From the NCBI RefSeq assembly GCF_047302285.1, contig NZ_CP154845.1, positions 3,038,001-3,102,000 on the forward strand: a DNA stretch of 64,000 nt, written 5' to 3'. The DNA comes from Robertmurraya sp047302285. Its GTDB lineage: Bacteria; Bacillota; Bacilli; Bacillales; Cytobacillaceae. The position numbers were made by a program, and so were the translations under genes. Below are positions 34,164 through 42,626 of the stretch, one piece after another (positions within the stretch are counted from its first letter, which is position 1; each line of letters begins with the position of its first letter). The notes under the pieces were generated by a model. It saw only the letters and a list, made by a program, of their open reading frames with translations. It did not search any database and was not told where the DNA came from.

Positions 34164-35807
34164 TCATAATTTCTCGTTCACTTTGATTTTCGAAGAAGGC
34201 GTTAACACAAATCCTTCATATCCAGTAGTAGCAACTTCATCATATTTTGCTTTATAAGTTGGAAAATCTCCAAAATACATGAGATATTTCCGCAGTTTTC
34301 CTTCTACATTTGTTCCATGATACCAGCTGTCAACCTTACTTTGAATTGTTTGGACAGCTACTGCATCAATAAAGTTAGTCCACTCATCTTCTGCTTGAAC
34401 AGTTGTCTCTATAGTTTCTACATTGTTATTTCGAAGGTACTCTATACAATCAAATACCCATTCCACATGAAGCTCTATTCCTCTCAGAGCATTGAATAAC
34501 GCCGAACTATGAGGGCCCCATAAAGTAAACATATTTGGAAAACCAGAATTAGCAACAGCTAAGTTTGTTTTAAAATTTGCTAATCCATCCCATTTATCTC
34601 TAAGTGTTACACCATTTCTTCCTCGTATATCAATATTCAATAACGGACCTGTTAAAGCATCAAATCCTGTTGCAAATACAAGAATGTCAAGTTCATATTC
34701 TTTTTCATTTATGAGAATTCCCTTCGTTGTAATCTCTTCAATTGGAGCATCCCTTAAATCAACTAAGGAAACATTTTCACGGTTAAATGTTTCGTAGTAG
34801 TTCTTTCCAAAGATTGGACGTCTAGCACCAACTAAGATCGATGGTAGTAATTTCTCTGCGGTGATAGGATTCTCGACAACTTCCTTAATCTTTGAACGAA
34901 TAAATTTTGCAACATCTTCATTTGCCGTTTCATTTGTTGTTATATCAACATACGCTCCGATTATTCCCGCATCTCCTGTTTTCCAAAGCTTATCATAATG
35001 TTTTTGCCGTTCTTCAGCTGTATCATCAAAAGCGGAATGTGGTTTACCTTTGAATTCTACTGGGAAAGCCGGAATAGATGCATCTATTTGACGCCGTAGT
35101 TCATGAAAGTTTTCTTTTATTTCCTTCACATATTCCTTTTCAAGTGGGTAATCATTTGTTGGAAAAACCCACTGAGGCGTACGCTGAAAAACCGTTAGGG
35201 ATTCTGCCTCATTCGCAATAACAGGAATAGCTTGAACACCACTAGATCCAGTTCCAATTACTCCTACACGTTTTCCCTTAAAATCTACTCCTTCATGTGG
35301 CCATCTACCTGTATGATAGACTGCACCTTTGAAATTATTGATCCCTTTAATATTTGGTAAATTAGATGCGGAAGTTAAAGGTCCGACCCCAGTTATGAAG
35401 TATTTAGCAAGGATGACTTCATCATTATTTGTTCGTATTCTCCATTTATTAAGGTTCTCATCAAAATGAGCTGACAAGACTCTAGCATTAAATTGAATAT
35501 CTTTTAAAAGATCCAATCTTTCAGCCACGAAATTTGCGTATTTTAAGAGTTCGGGTTGACTTGGATACTTTGAAGACCAAGTCCACTCTTTATATATTTC
35601 TTCTGAAAAAGTGTAGCAATAGTAAAGACTGGGTACGTCACAGCCTGCTCCAGGGTATCGATTCCAATACCAGGTTCCTCCAACCCCTCCACCCGCCTCA
35701 TATGCACGGACAGAGTATCCACTTTCTCTCAGCAGGTGCAGCATATACATTCCAGCAAAACCAGCACCTAACACTACTGCATCCATTTCTTTTTGATTAA
35801 TACTCAT
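34164..35807 (-). CDS. Baeyer-Villiger monooxygenase (flavin-containing, class B)
   Basis: A 547-residue FAD/NADPH monooxygenase inserting oxygen next to a ketone carbonyl to give an ester or lactone. FAD loop GAGFAG (14-19), the Baeyer-Villiger fingerprint FKGAVYHTGRWP (159-170, FxGxxxHxxxW[P/D]) and NADPH loop GTGSSG (185-190) are intact. C-terminal parts match cyclohexanone/cyclopentadecanone-type enzymes. The esterase gene is 26 nt upstream in the same operon, the usual partner for ester products. Substrate range (cyclic, aromatic or small aliphatic ketone such as acetone or pinacolone) cannot be set from sequence. Terminal GTG/ATG ambiguity is absent: ATG 35807 has AAGGGGAAC upstream. 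Confidence 0.93.
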   Translation of the reverse strand: MSINQKEMDAVVLGAGFAGMYMLHLLRESGYSVRAYEAGGGVGGTWYWNRYPGAGCDVPSLYYCYTFSEEIYKEWTWSSKYPSQPELLKYANFVAERLDLLKDIQFNARVLSAHFDENLNKWRIRTNNDEVILAKYFITGVGPLTSASNLPNIKGINNFKGAVYHTGRWPHEGVDFKGKRVGVIGTGSSGVQAIPVIANEAESLTVFQRTPQWVFPTNDYPLEKEYVKEIKENFHELRRQIDASIPAFPVEFKGKPHSAFDDTAEERQKHYDKLWKTGDAGIIGAYVDITTNETANEDVAKFIRSKIKEVVENPITAEKLLPSILVGARRPIFGKNYYETFNRENVSLVDLRDAPIEEITTKGILINEKEYELDILVFATGFDALTGPLLNIDIRGRNGVTLRDKWDGLANFKTNLAVANSGFPNMFTLWGPHSSALFNALRGIELHVEWVFDCIEYLRNNNVETIETTVQAEDEWTNFIDAVAVQTIQSKVDSWYHGTNVEGKLRKYLMYFGDFPTYKAKYDEVATTGYEGFVLTPSSKIKVNEKL

Positions 35808-35833
35808 TTCCCTGTTCCCCTTCCATCACTCAT

Positions 35834-36778
35834 TTAAGATTGACCTACAACTTTTTGAAATGCTTCCTTCAAGGCTCTAGAAGATTGTTCAATTGCCTCC
35901 AGTCCTTGTTTGTATATTTTCGGCATCCAGAAAAATCCATGGAGCATTCCATCATAGCGAATAATTTCCACAGGAACTCCAGCTTCCTTAAGACGGTTTC
36001 CGTAAGCCTCTCCTTCTTCACGAAGTTGATCATATTCTGCTGTAATCACCAATGCCGGTGGAAGTCCACTTAAATCTTCAGCAAGTAGAGGCGAAGTATA
36101 AGGATTTTTCCCATCATCCTCGTTACGCAAATAATGATTCCAGAACCACTCTAACTCTTTGTTCGTAAGTAAATATCCTTCTCCAAATTCAAGATGAGTG
36201 GCTGTGTCAAAAGCATAATTCGTATTAGGGTAGACTAACAGTTGAAAAGAAAGGGTTGGTCCCCCTTTTTCTTTTGCCATTAATGTAACAGCAGCAGCAA
36301 GATTTCCCCCAGCACTATCGCCTCCAACAGCGATACGTGTCGGATCCACTGAAATACTCTCTCCATGTTCAGCTGTCCATTTTGCTGTAGCATAAGCATC
36401 TTCCAAAGGAGCAGGGAATTTATGCTCAGGAGCCAATCTATAGTCCACTGAAATCACAACACATTCAGCTCTATTTGTAATAAGTCGGCAAGGTACGTCT
36501 ACACTATCAAGATTCCCTATCGTCCATCCTCCACCATGATAATAGATTAACGCTGGGAAAAGACCTTGACCTTCTGGAGTGTAAATTCGAACTGGAATAT
36601 CGCCAGCTGGTCCCGGTATCAATTTGTCCTCTACCTTTCCTACCTCTTCTGGTTCTCCAGCCAACGCACTCATATCCCCTGATTGTCTCGCTTGCTCAGG
36701 TGTTAGTTCGTATACTCTCGGTGCATTCATTGCTTGGACTTGTTCCAACATATACTTTGCTACTGGATCTAATGGCAT
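35834..36778 (-). CDS. Alpha/beta hydrolase, HSL-family esterase
   Basis: A 314-residue esterase of the hormone-sensitive lipase family. Oxyanion-hole motif HGGGW (81-85), nucleophile elbow GDSAGG (Ser155), an acid Asp in the EYDQLREEG region and a C-terminal His in GMLHGF make a full catalytic set. No signal peptide, so it acts in the cytosol. Being directly upstream of the BVMO, it most likely cleaves the ester that enzyme makes into an alcohol and an acid, like the acetone monooxygenase/methyl acetate esterase pair of actinobacteria. Base composition is somewhat richer in G+C than its BVMO neighbours, hinting at a different origin. Confidence 0.88.
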   Translation of the reverse strand: MPLDPVAKYMLEQVQAMNAPRVYELTPEQARQSGDMSALAGEPEEVGKVEDKLIPGPAGDIPVRIYTPEGQGLFPALIYYHGGGWTIGNLDSVDVPCRLITNRAECVVISVDYRLAPEHKFPAPLEDAYATAKWTAEHGESISVDPTRIAVGGDSAGGNLAAAVTLMAKEKGGPTLSFQLLVYPNTNYAFDTATHLEFGEGYLLTNKELEWFWNHYLRNEDDGKNPYTSPLLAEDLSGLPPALVITAEYDQLREEGEAYGNRLKEAGVPVEIIRYDGMLHGFFWMPKIYKQGLEAIEQSSRALKEAFQKVVGQS

Positions 36779-36866
36779 AAAAAATTTCCTCCTTTAATTT
36801 TGTATCTATTAAAATACATTACTACCAACCTTGATTAAAAATGAGAAGGCTTACAGAAATGGAGTC

Positions 36867-37826
36867 TTAGATCTTATTAACTTTAATTTTTGGTGAAGAG
36901 GTTAAAATGAATCCTTCATATTCTTTGAATGCCACTTCCTCATATTTTGCTTTATAGGTAAGAAAATCTCCAAAATACATTAGGTAGGTTCGAGGTTTCC
37001 CTTCCACATTGGTCCCATGGTACCAACTGTCAACCCTGCTTTGAATTACTTGAGTTGCTACAGCATCAATGAAATTGGTCCAATCATTCTCTGCGTCAGG
37101 AGTTGATTCAATCGTTTCCACTTCGTGCTTTCTCATATATTCAATACAATCAAAAACCCATTCCACATGTAATTCGATTCCTCTAAGAGCGTTGAATAAC
37201 GCCGAACTATGTGGTCCCCAAAGAGTGAACATATTTGGAAAATCAGATATTGTAACTGCTAAGTTTGTTTTAAATTCTGCTAACCCTTGCCATTTATCTC
37301 TTAACGTCAAACCATTTCTTCCACGTATATCTATTTTTAATAATCCTCCCGTCAACCCATCAAATCCTGTTGCAAATACGATAATGTCCAGCTCATGTTC
37401 ACCATCTGCTGTCCTTATGCCCTTTGGTGTAATTTCTAAAATAGGGGTTTCTCTCAAATCAACCAATGAAACATTATCACGATTATAGGTTTCATAGTAA
37501 TCAAATCCAAGGATTGGACGTCTTGCTCCAACTAGAATTGTCGGAAGTAATTTCCTGGCTGTTTCTGGATCTTTTACAATCTCCTTAATTTTGAAGCGAA
37601 AAAAATCTGCAAGTGTTTCATTTGCTTCATCATTAGTAGTAATATCGGTATACGCTCCCAATAAGCTCCATCCGACTTTCGCTTCCCAATGATCTTCGTA
37701 ATTCTTATAACGCTGTTCTGGCGTATCTTCTAATGCTGAGTAAGGTTTCCCCATATACTCACCAATAAAAGCAGCAGGAGTTTGATCGATTTGGCTCCGC
37801 AAGTTCTTATTGATTACTTTCCACAT
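36867..37826 (-). CDS. N-terminally truncated Baeyer-Villiger monooxygenase paralogue
   Basis: A 319-residue protein aligning with residues from about 229 to the end of the neighbouring BVMO, with long identical blocks such as TLWGPHSSALFNALRGIELH. The first 228 residues, carrying the FAD loop, the Baeyer-Villiger fingerprint and the NADPH loop, are missing, so it cannot be an active monooxygenase alone. ATG 37826 nevertheless has a near-perfect ribosome site, AAAGGAGGTAGAA, and the frame is open throughout. It may be a remnant whose translation is maintained, a partner subunit, or a deletion product of a tandem duplication. It heads the BVMO-esterase operon. Confidence 0.75.
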   Translation of the reverse strand: MWKVINKNLRSQIDQTPAAFIGEYMGKPYSALEDTPEQRYKNYEDHWEAKVGWSLLGAYTDITTNDEANETLADFFRFKIKEIVKDPETARKLLPTILVGARRPILGFDYYETYNRDNVSLVDLRETPILEITPKGIRTADGEHELDIIVFATGFDGLTGGLLKIDIRGRNGLTLRDKWQGLAEFKTNLAVTISDFPNMFTLWGPHSSALFNALRGIELHVEWVFDCIEYMRKHEVETIESTPDAENDWTNFIDAVATQVIQSRVDSWYHGTNVEGKPRTYLMYFGDFLTYKAKYEEVAFKEYEGFILTSSPKIKVNKI

Positions 37827-37946
37827 TTCTACCTCCTTTAAATTTGAAATTCGCCAAAATGTAAACGCATACATTTTTTTGGTGAGTTTTCCTGAGGATA
37901 ACAAAGTAAACAGAATACTTTTTTTGCTTCTAAGAATTATGGAAGA

Positions 37947-37957
37947 TTGTCTGACAA
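37947..37957. promoter_or_regulatory. FadR-family operator candidate upstream of the truncated BVMO
   Basis: TTGTCTGACAA, a palindrome matching the GntR/FadR operator form tnGTnnnACna, 121 bp upstream of ATG 37826. The same core recurs at 46069, 56023 and 56300. Confidence 0.5.
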
Positions 37958-38008
37958 ACACACATTATTTTTGAAGATTTAGAATCTTCGTAATATTATT
38001 ATAAATCT

Positions 38009-38037
38009 TTGACCATTTAAATAAAAGTTAATATAAT
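38009..38037 (+). promoter_or_regulatory. Promoter of the LysR regulator gene
   Basis: TTGACC (38009-38014), 17-bp spacer, TATAAT (38032-38037), 40 bp before the GTG start at 38077. Confidence 0.75.
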
Positions 38038-38076
38038 TGAAGGTGTATTAACTAACTCTTAAGGGAATGATCTTTT

Positions 38077-38994
38077 GTGAATATAGAGCAATTATCATAT
38101 ATTGTCGAAGTTGCAAAATCATATTCTTTAGCGAAAGCTTCCTCTACCCTCCATATAAGTCAATCGGCTTTAAGTCAAGCTATTACACGATTAGAGGATG
38201 AACTTAATCTAAAAATATTTAATCGTACAAGAACGGGAGCAGTTTTGACTAAAGAAGGAGAAAAAATAATCGAAAGAGCGAAAATCGCTCTTCGTGCTAT
38301 TTATGAAATAAAGGAGGAAGCTCACAATCAAATAAATAACTTAAATGATTTTTTACGTATATCTACTATTCCTGGCTTAGCTACTCCAATTATTGATACT
38401 TTTTTATTTTTTAGAAATGGAGCATCTCCCTTAAAGATTGAAGTGCTCGAGAAAGGGAGTATGGATATTATCGCAGATATACAAAATGATATTTCCGATA
38501 TAGGATTTATCGCCTTAAATAACCAAAATATAGATTTGATTAATGAGCTCCATTTTACCCCCCTTCTAAACGGTAATATATTGGTATTTGCTTCGAAAGA
38601 TTCACCTTTAGCCAATGAGAAAATAGTTTCTGTAGAGACATTAAAAAAACAAGATTTTATCTTATATAAAGATAAATACGTAAACAATTTTGTTAATGAA
38701 TTCCAAAATCTTTTTGGACCTATAAATGTGGTTCTGAAGACAACAGATACAAAATTCATCAATCATGCTGTAGCTAATCTAGGTACTGTTACCATTGGTC
38801 ATGATATTTCTACCATCTGCAACCAAGATTTTCTCATGCAAAATGGGAGGAAAATAGATTTAAATGGCGCTATAGATACTTCATTCAGATTTGGATGGGT
38901 TTATAAAAAAGAATATAAATTATCTTGGGAAGCAAAAAACTTAATAGAAGAAATTAGTGATGTTTTCTTAAAACAACATAGTCTTACATTATAA
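38077..38994 (+). CDS. LysR-family transcriptional regulator
   Basis: A 305-residue LysR protein: N-terminal winged helix (about 1-60, SLAKASSTLHISQSALSQAI) and an effector-binding domain (about 90-295). GTG 38077 follows AAGGGAATG. It is divergent from the truncated BVMO-esterase-BVMO genes, the classic layout for a LysR activator of the neighbouring operon, with 250 bp between. It has a near-consensus sigma-A promoter. Its inducer is unknown; a ketone-pathway intermediate is a reasonable guess. Confidence 0.85.
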   Translation: MNIEQLSYIVEVAKSYSLAKASSTLHISQSALSQAITRLEDELNLKIFNRTRTGAVLTKEGEKIIERAKIALRAIYEIKEEAHNQINNLNDFLRISTIPGLATPIIDTFLFFRNGASPLKIEVLEKGSMDIIADIQNDISDIGFIALNNQNIDLINELHFTPLLNGNILVFASKDSPLANEKIVSVETLKKQDFILYKDKYVNNFVNEFQNLFGPINVVLKTTDTKFINHAVANLGTVTIGHDISTICNQDFLMQNGRKIDLNGAIDTSFRFGWVYKKEYKLSWEAKNLIEEISDVFLKQHSLTL

Positions 38995-39000
38995 AATGAA

Positions 39001-39046
39001 TTAAGCTTGTTAACAATTACGTTTCACCTAATGTTAACAAGCTTAA
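39001..39046. terminator. Bidirectional hairpin between lysR and the BtuF-like gene
   Basis: Perfect 14-bp inverted repeat TTAAGCTTGTTAAC / GTTAACAAGCTTAA with an 18-nt loop between converging stop codons; T-runs are weak. Confidence 0.7.
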
Positions 39047-39051
39047 TTTAC

Positions 39052-39831
39052 TTACCTAGTGACAAATTCCCTAAAATATTCCACAGCCACCTTCATTTTA
39101 GATCCATACCAAAACATTTCCCCATCAACAATCATCGGGGTCACATTTGGTATAAATTCGAGAAATTCTTTTTTATGTTTTTCTTTAAAATGAAAGGGCT
39201 CGGTTGCTAAGAAAATATAGTCTAGCTGACTTTCCAGTAATTCCTCCTTTGTAACGGAAGGATACCTATTTTTTGAAGTTGAAAAAGGATTTTCAAATCC
39301 CATTTCTTCCAATACAGAATTTATATAGGTATTACTTCCCACAACCATGTATGGATTTCTCCAAATGACATATGCAGCTCTTTTCCCATTCATCTTTGGG
39401 ATTGTGTTAAATTCATTTTTAATATCGTCTACTAAGTTCATAGCATTTTTTTCGTAGTTTGTTACATTTCCCATATCTTCAATCATCCGATAAGATTCCT
39501 GAATCGATTGAACTTCAGCCACAAATACGGGGTAGTTTTTTTCTAATAACTCTACCATTTCCTTTGTGTTTTCTTCTTTTTCAGCTATGATTAAATCTGG
39601 GTTTAAGCTTTTTACAATCTCTATGTCTATATCTTTTGTGCCTCCAACAATGGTAGCTTGTGCAACTTTATCTTCTGGAAAAAGACAATAACGTGTTCTC
39701 CCCACGATCTCTTTTTCCAAGCCAAGTTCATACAGTGTTTCCGTTATTCCAGGACATATCGAAACAATTCTTTGAGGAGGGAAATGGTACTCAACCTTTC
39801 TTCCAAGATGGTCTTCAATCTTTTTGAGCAT
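39052..39831 (-). CDS. BtuF-like corrinoid/metal-chelate-binding protein without signal peptide
   Basis: A 259-residue protein of the helical-backbone binding-protein fold (periplasmic_binding_2). PPQRIVSICPGITETLYELG at the N-terminus, the TKDIDIEIVKSLNPDLIIAE segment and a C-terminal DYIFLATEPF region are typical of BtuF/FhuD proteins, but no signal peptide or lipobox is present, so it is cytosolic. There is no ABC permease or ATPase nearby. Next to two B12-dependent mutases it may bind cobalamin or hand it over, though Fe-chelate binding is not excluded. ATG 39831 is chosen (AAGGTG upstream). Last gene of module II. Confidence 0.7.
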   Translation of the reverse strand: MLKKIEDHLGRKVEYHFPPQRIVSICPGITETLYELGLEKEIVGRTRYCLFPEDKVAQATIVGGTKDIDIEIVKSLNPDLIIAEKEENTKEMVELLEKNYPVFVAEVQSIQESYRMIEDMGNVTNYEKNAMNLVDDIKNEFNTIPKMNGKRAAYVIWRNPYMVVGSNTYINSVLEEMGFENPFSTSKNRYPSVTKEELLESQLDYIFLATEPFHFKEKHKKEFLEFIPNVTPMIVDGEMFWYGSKMKVAVEYFREFVTR

Positions 39832-39893
39832 ATTCACACCTTCTTTCTATATAGTAAAAAAGCGACATATATTCATATCGCTTTTTCAACAAA

Positions 39894-40634
39894 TTATACA
39901 ACTAATCCTCCATCCACACTTAAAATTGTCCCATTTACATAATTTGCTTCCTCTGATGCTAAAAATAAGTAGGCATTGGCAATATCTTCAGGTTTTCCTA
40001 GTTTTCTTAACGGCGTTTTCTCCTCCATCATTTTGAGTATTTTTTCCGGAACTTTCGCTGTCATATCGGTAACGATAAACCCTGGAGCAACCGCATTCAC
40101 TCGTATTCCTTTCGGTCCTAACTCTTTCGCCCAGCTTTTTGTTAAGCCTATAACCCCAGCCTTTGTCGCTGCATAATTCGTTTGACCAACGTTTCCATAA
40201 AGACCGACGACAGAAGAAGCATTCAAAATGACACCTGATCCTTGTTCTAACATGATCGGGAGTACTGATTTCGTACATTTATACACGCCTGTAAGATTGA
40301 CATCTAACACTTTCTCCCAAGACGAATCCTCCATTTTGACTAGGAGACCATCAATTGTTATACCGGCATTATTAATTAAAATATCAATTTTTCCAAATCT
40401 CTGAAGCGTTGACTCTATCATTTTCTTGACTTGCTCACTTTCTGAAACATTGGCTTGAAAAAAGAGAATATCCTCGCTAATCTCAGATAGCGCAGTGGCA
40501 GCTCTTACGCCAGCTTCTTCATTAACATCTGTGATAACGACCTTAGCCCCCTCCTTTAAAAAGAGACTCGCTGTAACTTTCCCTATTCCATTGGCACCGC
40601 CTGTAATTAAAGCAACTTTATTTTTTAATTTCAT
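39894..40634 (-). CDS. FabG-like short-chain dehydrogenase
   Basis: A 246-residue SDR close to 3-oxoacyl-ACP reductase. TGGANGIG cofactor loop near the N-terminus, NNAG motif, Ser in NASSVVG, and YAATK (Tyr and Lys catalytic) are present, and the C-terminus NGTILSVDGGLVV is typical. ATG 40634 is preferred because GGAGGA lies 6 nt upstream. In a mutase and acyl-CoA ligase operon a 3-hydroxyacyl-CoA dehydrogenase/reductase role is more likely than fatty acid synthesis, for example oxidation of 3-hydroxybutyryl-CoA; this is inference. About 40 nt after the PaaK-like gene. Confidence 0.82.
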   Translation of the reverse strand: MKLKNKVALITGGANGIGKVTASLFLKEGAKVVITDVNEEAGVRAATALSEISEDILFFQANVSESEQVKKMIESTLQRFGKIDILINNAGITIDGLLVKMEDSSWEKVLDVNLTGVYKCTKSVLPIMLEQGSGVILNASSVVGLYGNVGQTNYAATKAGVIGLTKSWAKELGPKGIRVNAVAPGFIVTDMTAKVPEKILKMMEEKTPLRKLGKPEDIANAYLFLASEEANYVNGTILSVDGGLVV

Positions 40635-40674
40635 CATTTCTCCTCCAAACAACTGTTTCTTGAATCATACCGGA

Positions 40675-42066
40675 TTAACTTTTAAAATCTCTTTTATCAA
40701 TAACCCGTTTTGCTTTGAACTGAGTTCTTTCTAAACTTCCTACTGGTAAAAGTTCAATGTTGATGGATACACCCGTTTCTCTTTTTAGTTCTTTTCGTAG
40801 ATGAGCAATGAGCTCTTGATCATCTCGCATTCCTAATGTTTCACATTGGACGAGTACTTCATCCATAATCTTGTCACGGGTCACAATCATGACAAACTCT
40901 TCACCAAGTCCATCTGTTCTTCTAATCACATTCTCTATTAAACTAGCATAAACATTTACTCCTCGAACGGTTACCATATCATCAATTCGACCATAAATTC
41001 CCTTTGGCAACCGTGGGTAAGTGCGTCCACATGGACATGGTTCATCTGTCCATGTTGTTAGATCACCAGACCAATAACGAATCACCGGCTGGGAAGTCCT
41101 TTCAAGTGGTGTATACACAGGTACTCCTTCTCCGCCATATGGAACCATTTTTTTGGAGTATTGATCAACTACTTCTGTATACACAACATCTTGCCACAAA
41201 TGTACTCCTGTTCGATGTTCACATTCTGTATTACTCATCCATGGTGTTACCTCAGCCATCGTACCAGAGTCTATACAAATTCCCCCGAATGTTTCCTCGA
41301 TTTTTTTCTTCGTTGAAGGAACTCCAGCACCTGGCTCCCCTGAAAAGAATAGAATTCGAAATCCAAACTCTTTTGGATCAACACCAACTTCCCTCGCCTT
41401 TTCCGCTAAGTAGAGGGCATATGATGGTGTTCCATAGAAGACTGTAGGTTTTAGCTCCTTTAGCCAGGATACAGCCTTTTCTGTTTGCCCGCTTTGACCT
41501 GCTCCAAATGGGAAAGTCTTTGCTCCAAGTCTTTCTGCCCCAATTAACGCTCCCCAACTCCCTATATATAAGCTTAACGGAGAAGCAATAAAGACTAAGT
41601 CACTTGGTCTCATCCCAAAGCTCCACATAATGCGTGCATGTTGATGAGCAATTCGCTCCCAGTCATCCTTACCGAAGGAAAACACAGTTGGTTTGCCCGT
41701 TGTTCCTGAAGTTCCTTGGATGCGATGGACATCAGAATAGGGAATACACACATTCGAGCCAAAAGGTGGATATTGTAATAGGTCTTCCCGTAATTCTTGT
41801 TTTGTAGTAAATGGTACTTGCTCAAAATCCTTCAAGGATTTAATGTCATTAGGATGGAGCCCAGCTTTCCCCCATTTTCTTTGATAAAACCCTGAATTTT
41901 CATAAGCATATTCCATTACATTTTTGAGCTTGAAAAATATTAAATCATTTAATTCCTCACGCGGTGCTGTTTCAATCTCTTTATACCAATATTTTTCATT
42001 TGTATCTGGGATATAATCCAAATCATATTTAGGCGGCCATTGCTTTAATAGTTTTGTCTTTAACAT
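40675..42066 (-). CDS. Phenylacetate-CoA ligase family (PaaK-like) acyl-CoA ligase
   Basis: A 463-residue AMP-forming ligase of the PaaK branch. P-loop-like GTSGTTGKPT (119-127), the YGTPSYAL segment, GRIDDMVTVRGVNVYAS and the C-terminal small domain are conserved. CPCGRTYPRLP holds a Cys pair often seen in PaaK. It would activate a carboxylic acid to its CoA thioester. The location, directly after the mutase A small subunit, suggests it makes or handles the mutase A substrate rather than phenylacetate, as no phenylacetate-degradation genes are present. Confidence 0.82.
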   Translation of the reverse strand: MLKTKLLKQWPPKYDLDYIPDTNEKYWYKEIETAPREELNDLIFFKLKNVMEYAYENSGFYQRKWGKAGLHPNDIKSLKDFEQVPFTTKQELREDLLQYPPFGSNVCIPYSDVHRIQGTSGTTGKPTVFSFGKDDWERIAHQHARIMWSFGMRPSDLVFIASPLSLYIGSWGALIGAERLGAKTFPFGAGQSGQTEKAVSWLKELKPTVFYGTPSYALYLAEKAREVGVDPKEFGFRILFFSGEPGAGVPSTKKKIEETFGGICIDSGTMAEVTPWMSNTECEHRTGVHLWQDVVYTEVVDQYSKKMVPYGGEGVPVYTPLERTSQPVIRYWSGDLTTWTDEPCPCGRTYPRLPKGIYGRIDDMVTVRGVNVYASLIENVIRRTDGLGEEFVMIVTRDKIMDEVLVQCETLGMRDDQELIAHLRKELKRETGVSINIELLPVGSLERTQFKAKRVIDKRDFKS

Positions 42067-42119
42067 ATTTATCTCCTTTCTTATTATTCACCTCTGAATC
42101 TAGTCTTATTTGATTCTTT

Positions 42120-42149
42120 GGAATAGGCACTCGGTATCATGCCTATTCC
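42120..42149 (-). promoter_or_regulatory. Intercistronic hairpin between mutase A small subunit and PaaK-like gene
   Basis: Perfect 10-bp stem GGAATAGGCA / TGCCTATTCC with a 10-nt loop in the 90-nt spacer. It lacks a U-run on the minus-strand RNA, so it probably stabilises or processes the transcript rather than ending it. Confidence 0.6.
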
Positions 42150-42156
42150 ATTCGGT

Positions 42157-42549
42157 TTATCCTATTTTTTTCCCTACATGCTCACGAATAAATGTAGCGA
42201 TTGATTCCACCTTCGTCTCCGGCCCAAATACTTCAGCAATTCCGGATTCTTTTAGCAAAGGTATGTCATCTTCTGGAATAACACCGCCCATGATAACAAG
42301 TGATTCTACTCCTTTTTCTCTGGCAATTTTGACCACTTTTGGCCCCAATGTTAGATGATTTCCGCCCAGAGTACTTAATCCAATAACATCAGCACCTTCT
42401 TGTACTGCAGCTTCTACAATTTGTTCTGGAAACTGATTTCCTAAATAAACGACTTCCATCCCTTCATCCCTTAACATTCTAGAGACGACAAGTGCACCAC
42501 GCCAATGGATATCTAAACCTAACTTCGCCATAACCACTTTAACTTGCAT
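42157..42549 (-). CDS. B12-binding small subunit of acyl-CoA mutase A
   Basis: A 130-residue Rossmann-like cobalamin-binding domain. The DxHxxG motif reads LDIHWRG (D13, H15, G18), giving the lower axial His ligand; GLSTLGG and MGGVIPE supply the tail-binding S-x-L and GG motifs. The more usual sequence is DGHDRG, so the flanking residues are atypical. ATG 42549 is chosen because GGAGG lies 8 nt upstream; a TTG extension would overlap it. It pairs with the large subunit encoded 77 nt upstream. Confidence 0.88.
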   Translation of the reverse strand: MQVKVVMAKLGLDIHWRGALVVSRMLRDEGMEVVYLGNQFPEQIVEAAVQEGADVIGLSTLGGNHLTLGPKVVKIAREKGVESLVIMGGVIPEDDIPLLKESGIAEVFGPETKVESIATFIREHVGKKIG

Positions 42550-42626
42550 GCTAAATTCCTCCAATTTTTATAAATTAATTAAGCGAATCAATTTTATAAT
42601 TGACCTTTGTACATTTTGAAATCGAC

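Noticed and set aside
37069..37488. 139-codon plus-strand frame opposite the truncated BVMO
   Set aside because: Mirrors conserved BVMO codons; no ribosome site. The BVMO frame explains the openness.
37827..37961. N-terminal extension of the truncated BVMO to 37961
   Set aside because: The extra residues do not match BVMO sequence and the near-perfect ribosome site is in front of ATG 37826.
38328..38762. 144-codon minus-strand frame inside the LysR gene
   Set aside because: It is a shadow of a full LysR gene; no ribosome site or recognisable domain.
40675..42066. Phenylacetate catabolic function for the PaaK-like ligase
   Set aside because: No paaABCDE ring-oxygenation or downstream genes are present, and the gene is embedded with a B12 mutase.
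42067..42156. Cobalamin riboswitch near the B12 mutase genes
   Set aside because: No B12-box-like conserved core was visible in this or other spacers of module II; the only structure is a simple hairpin.
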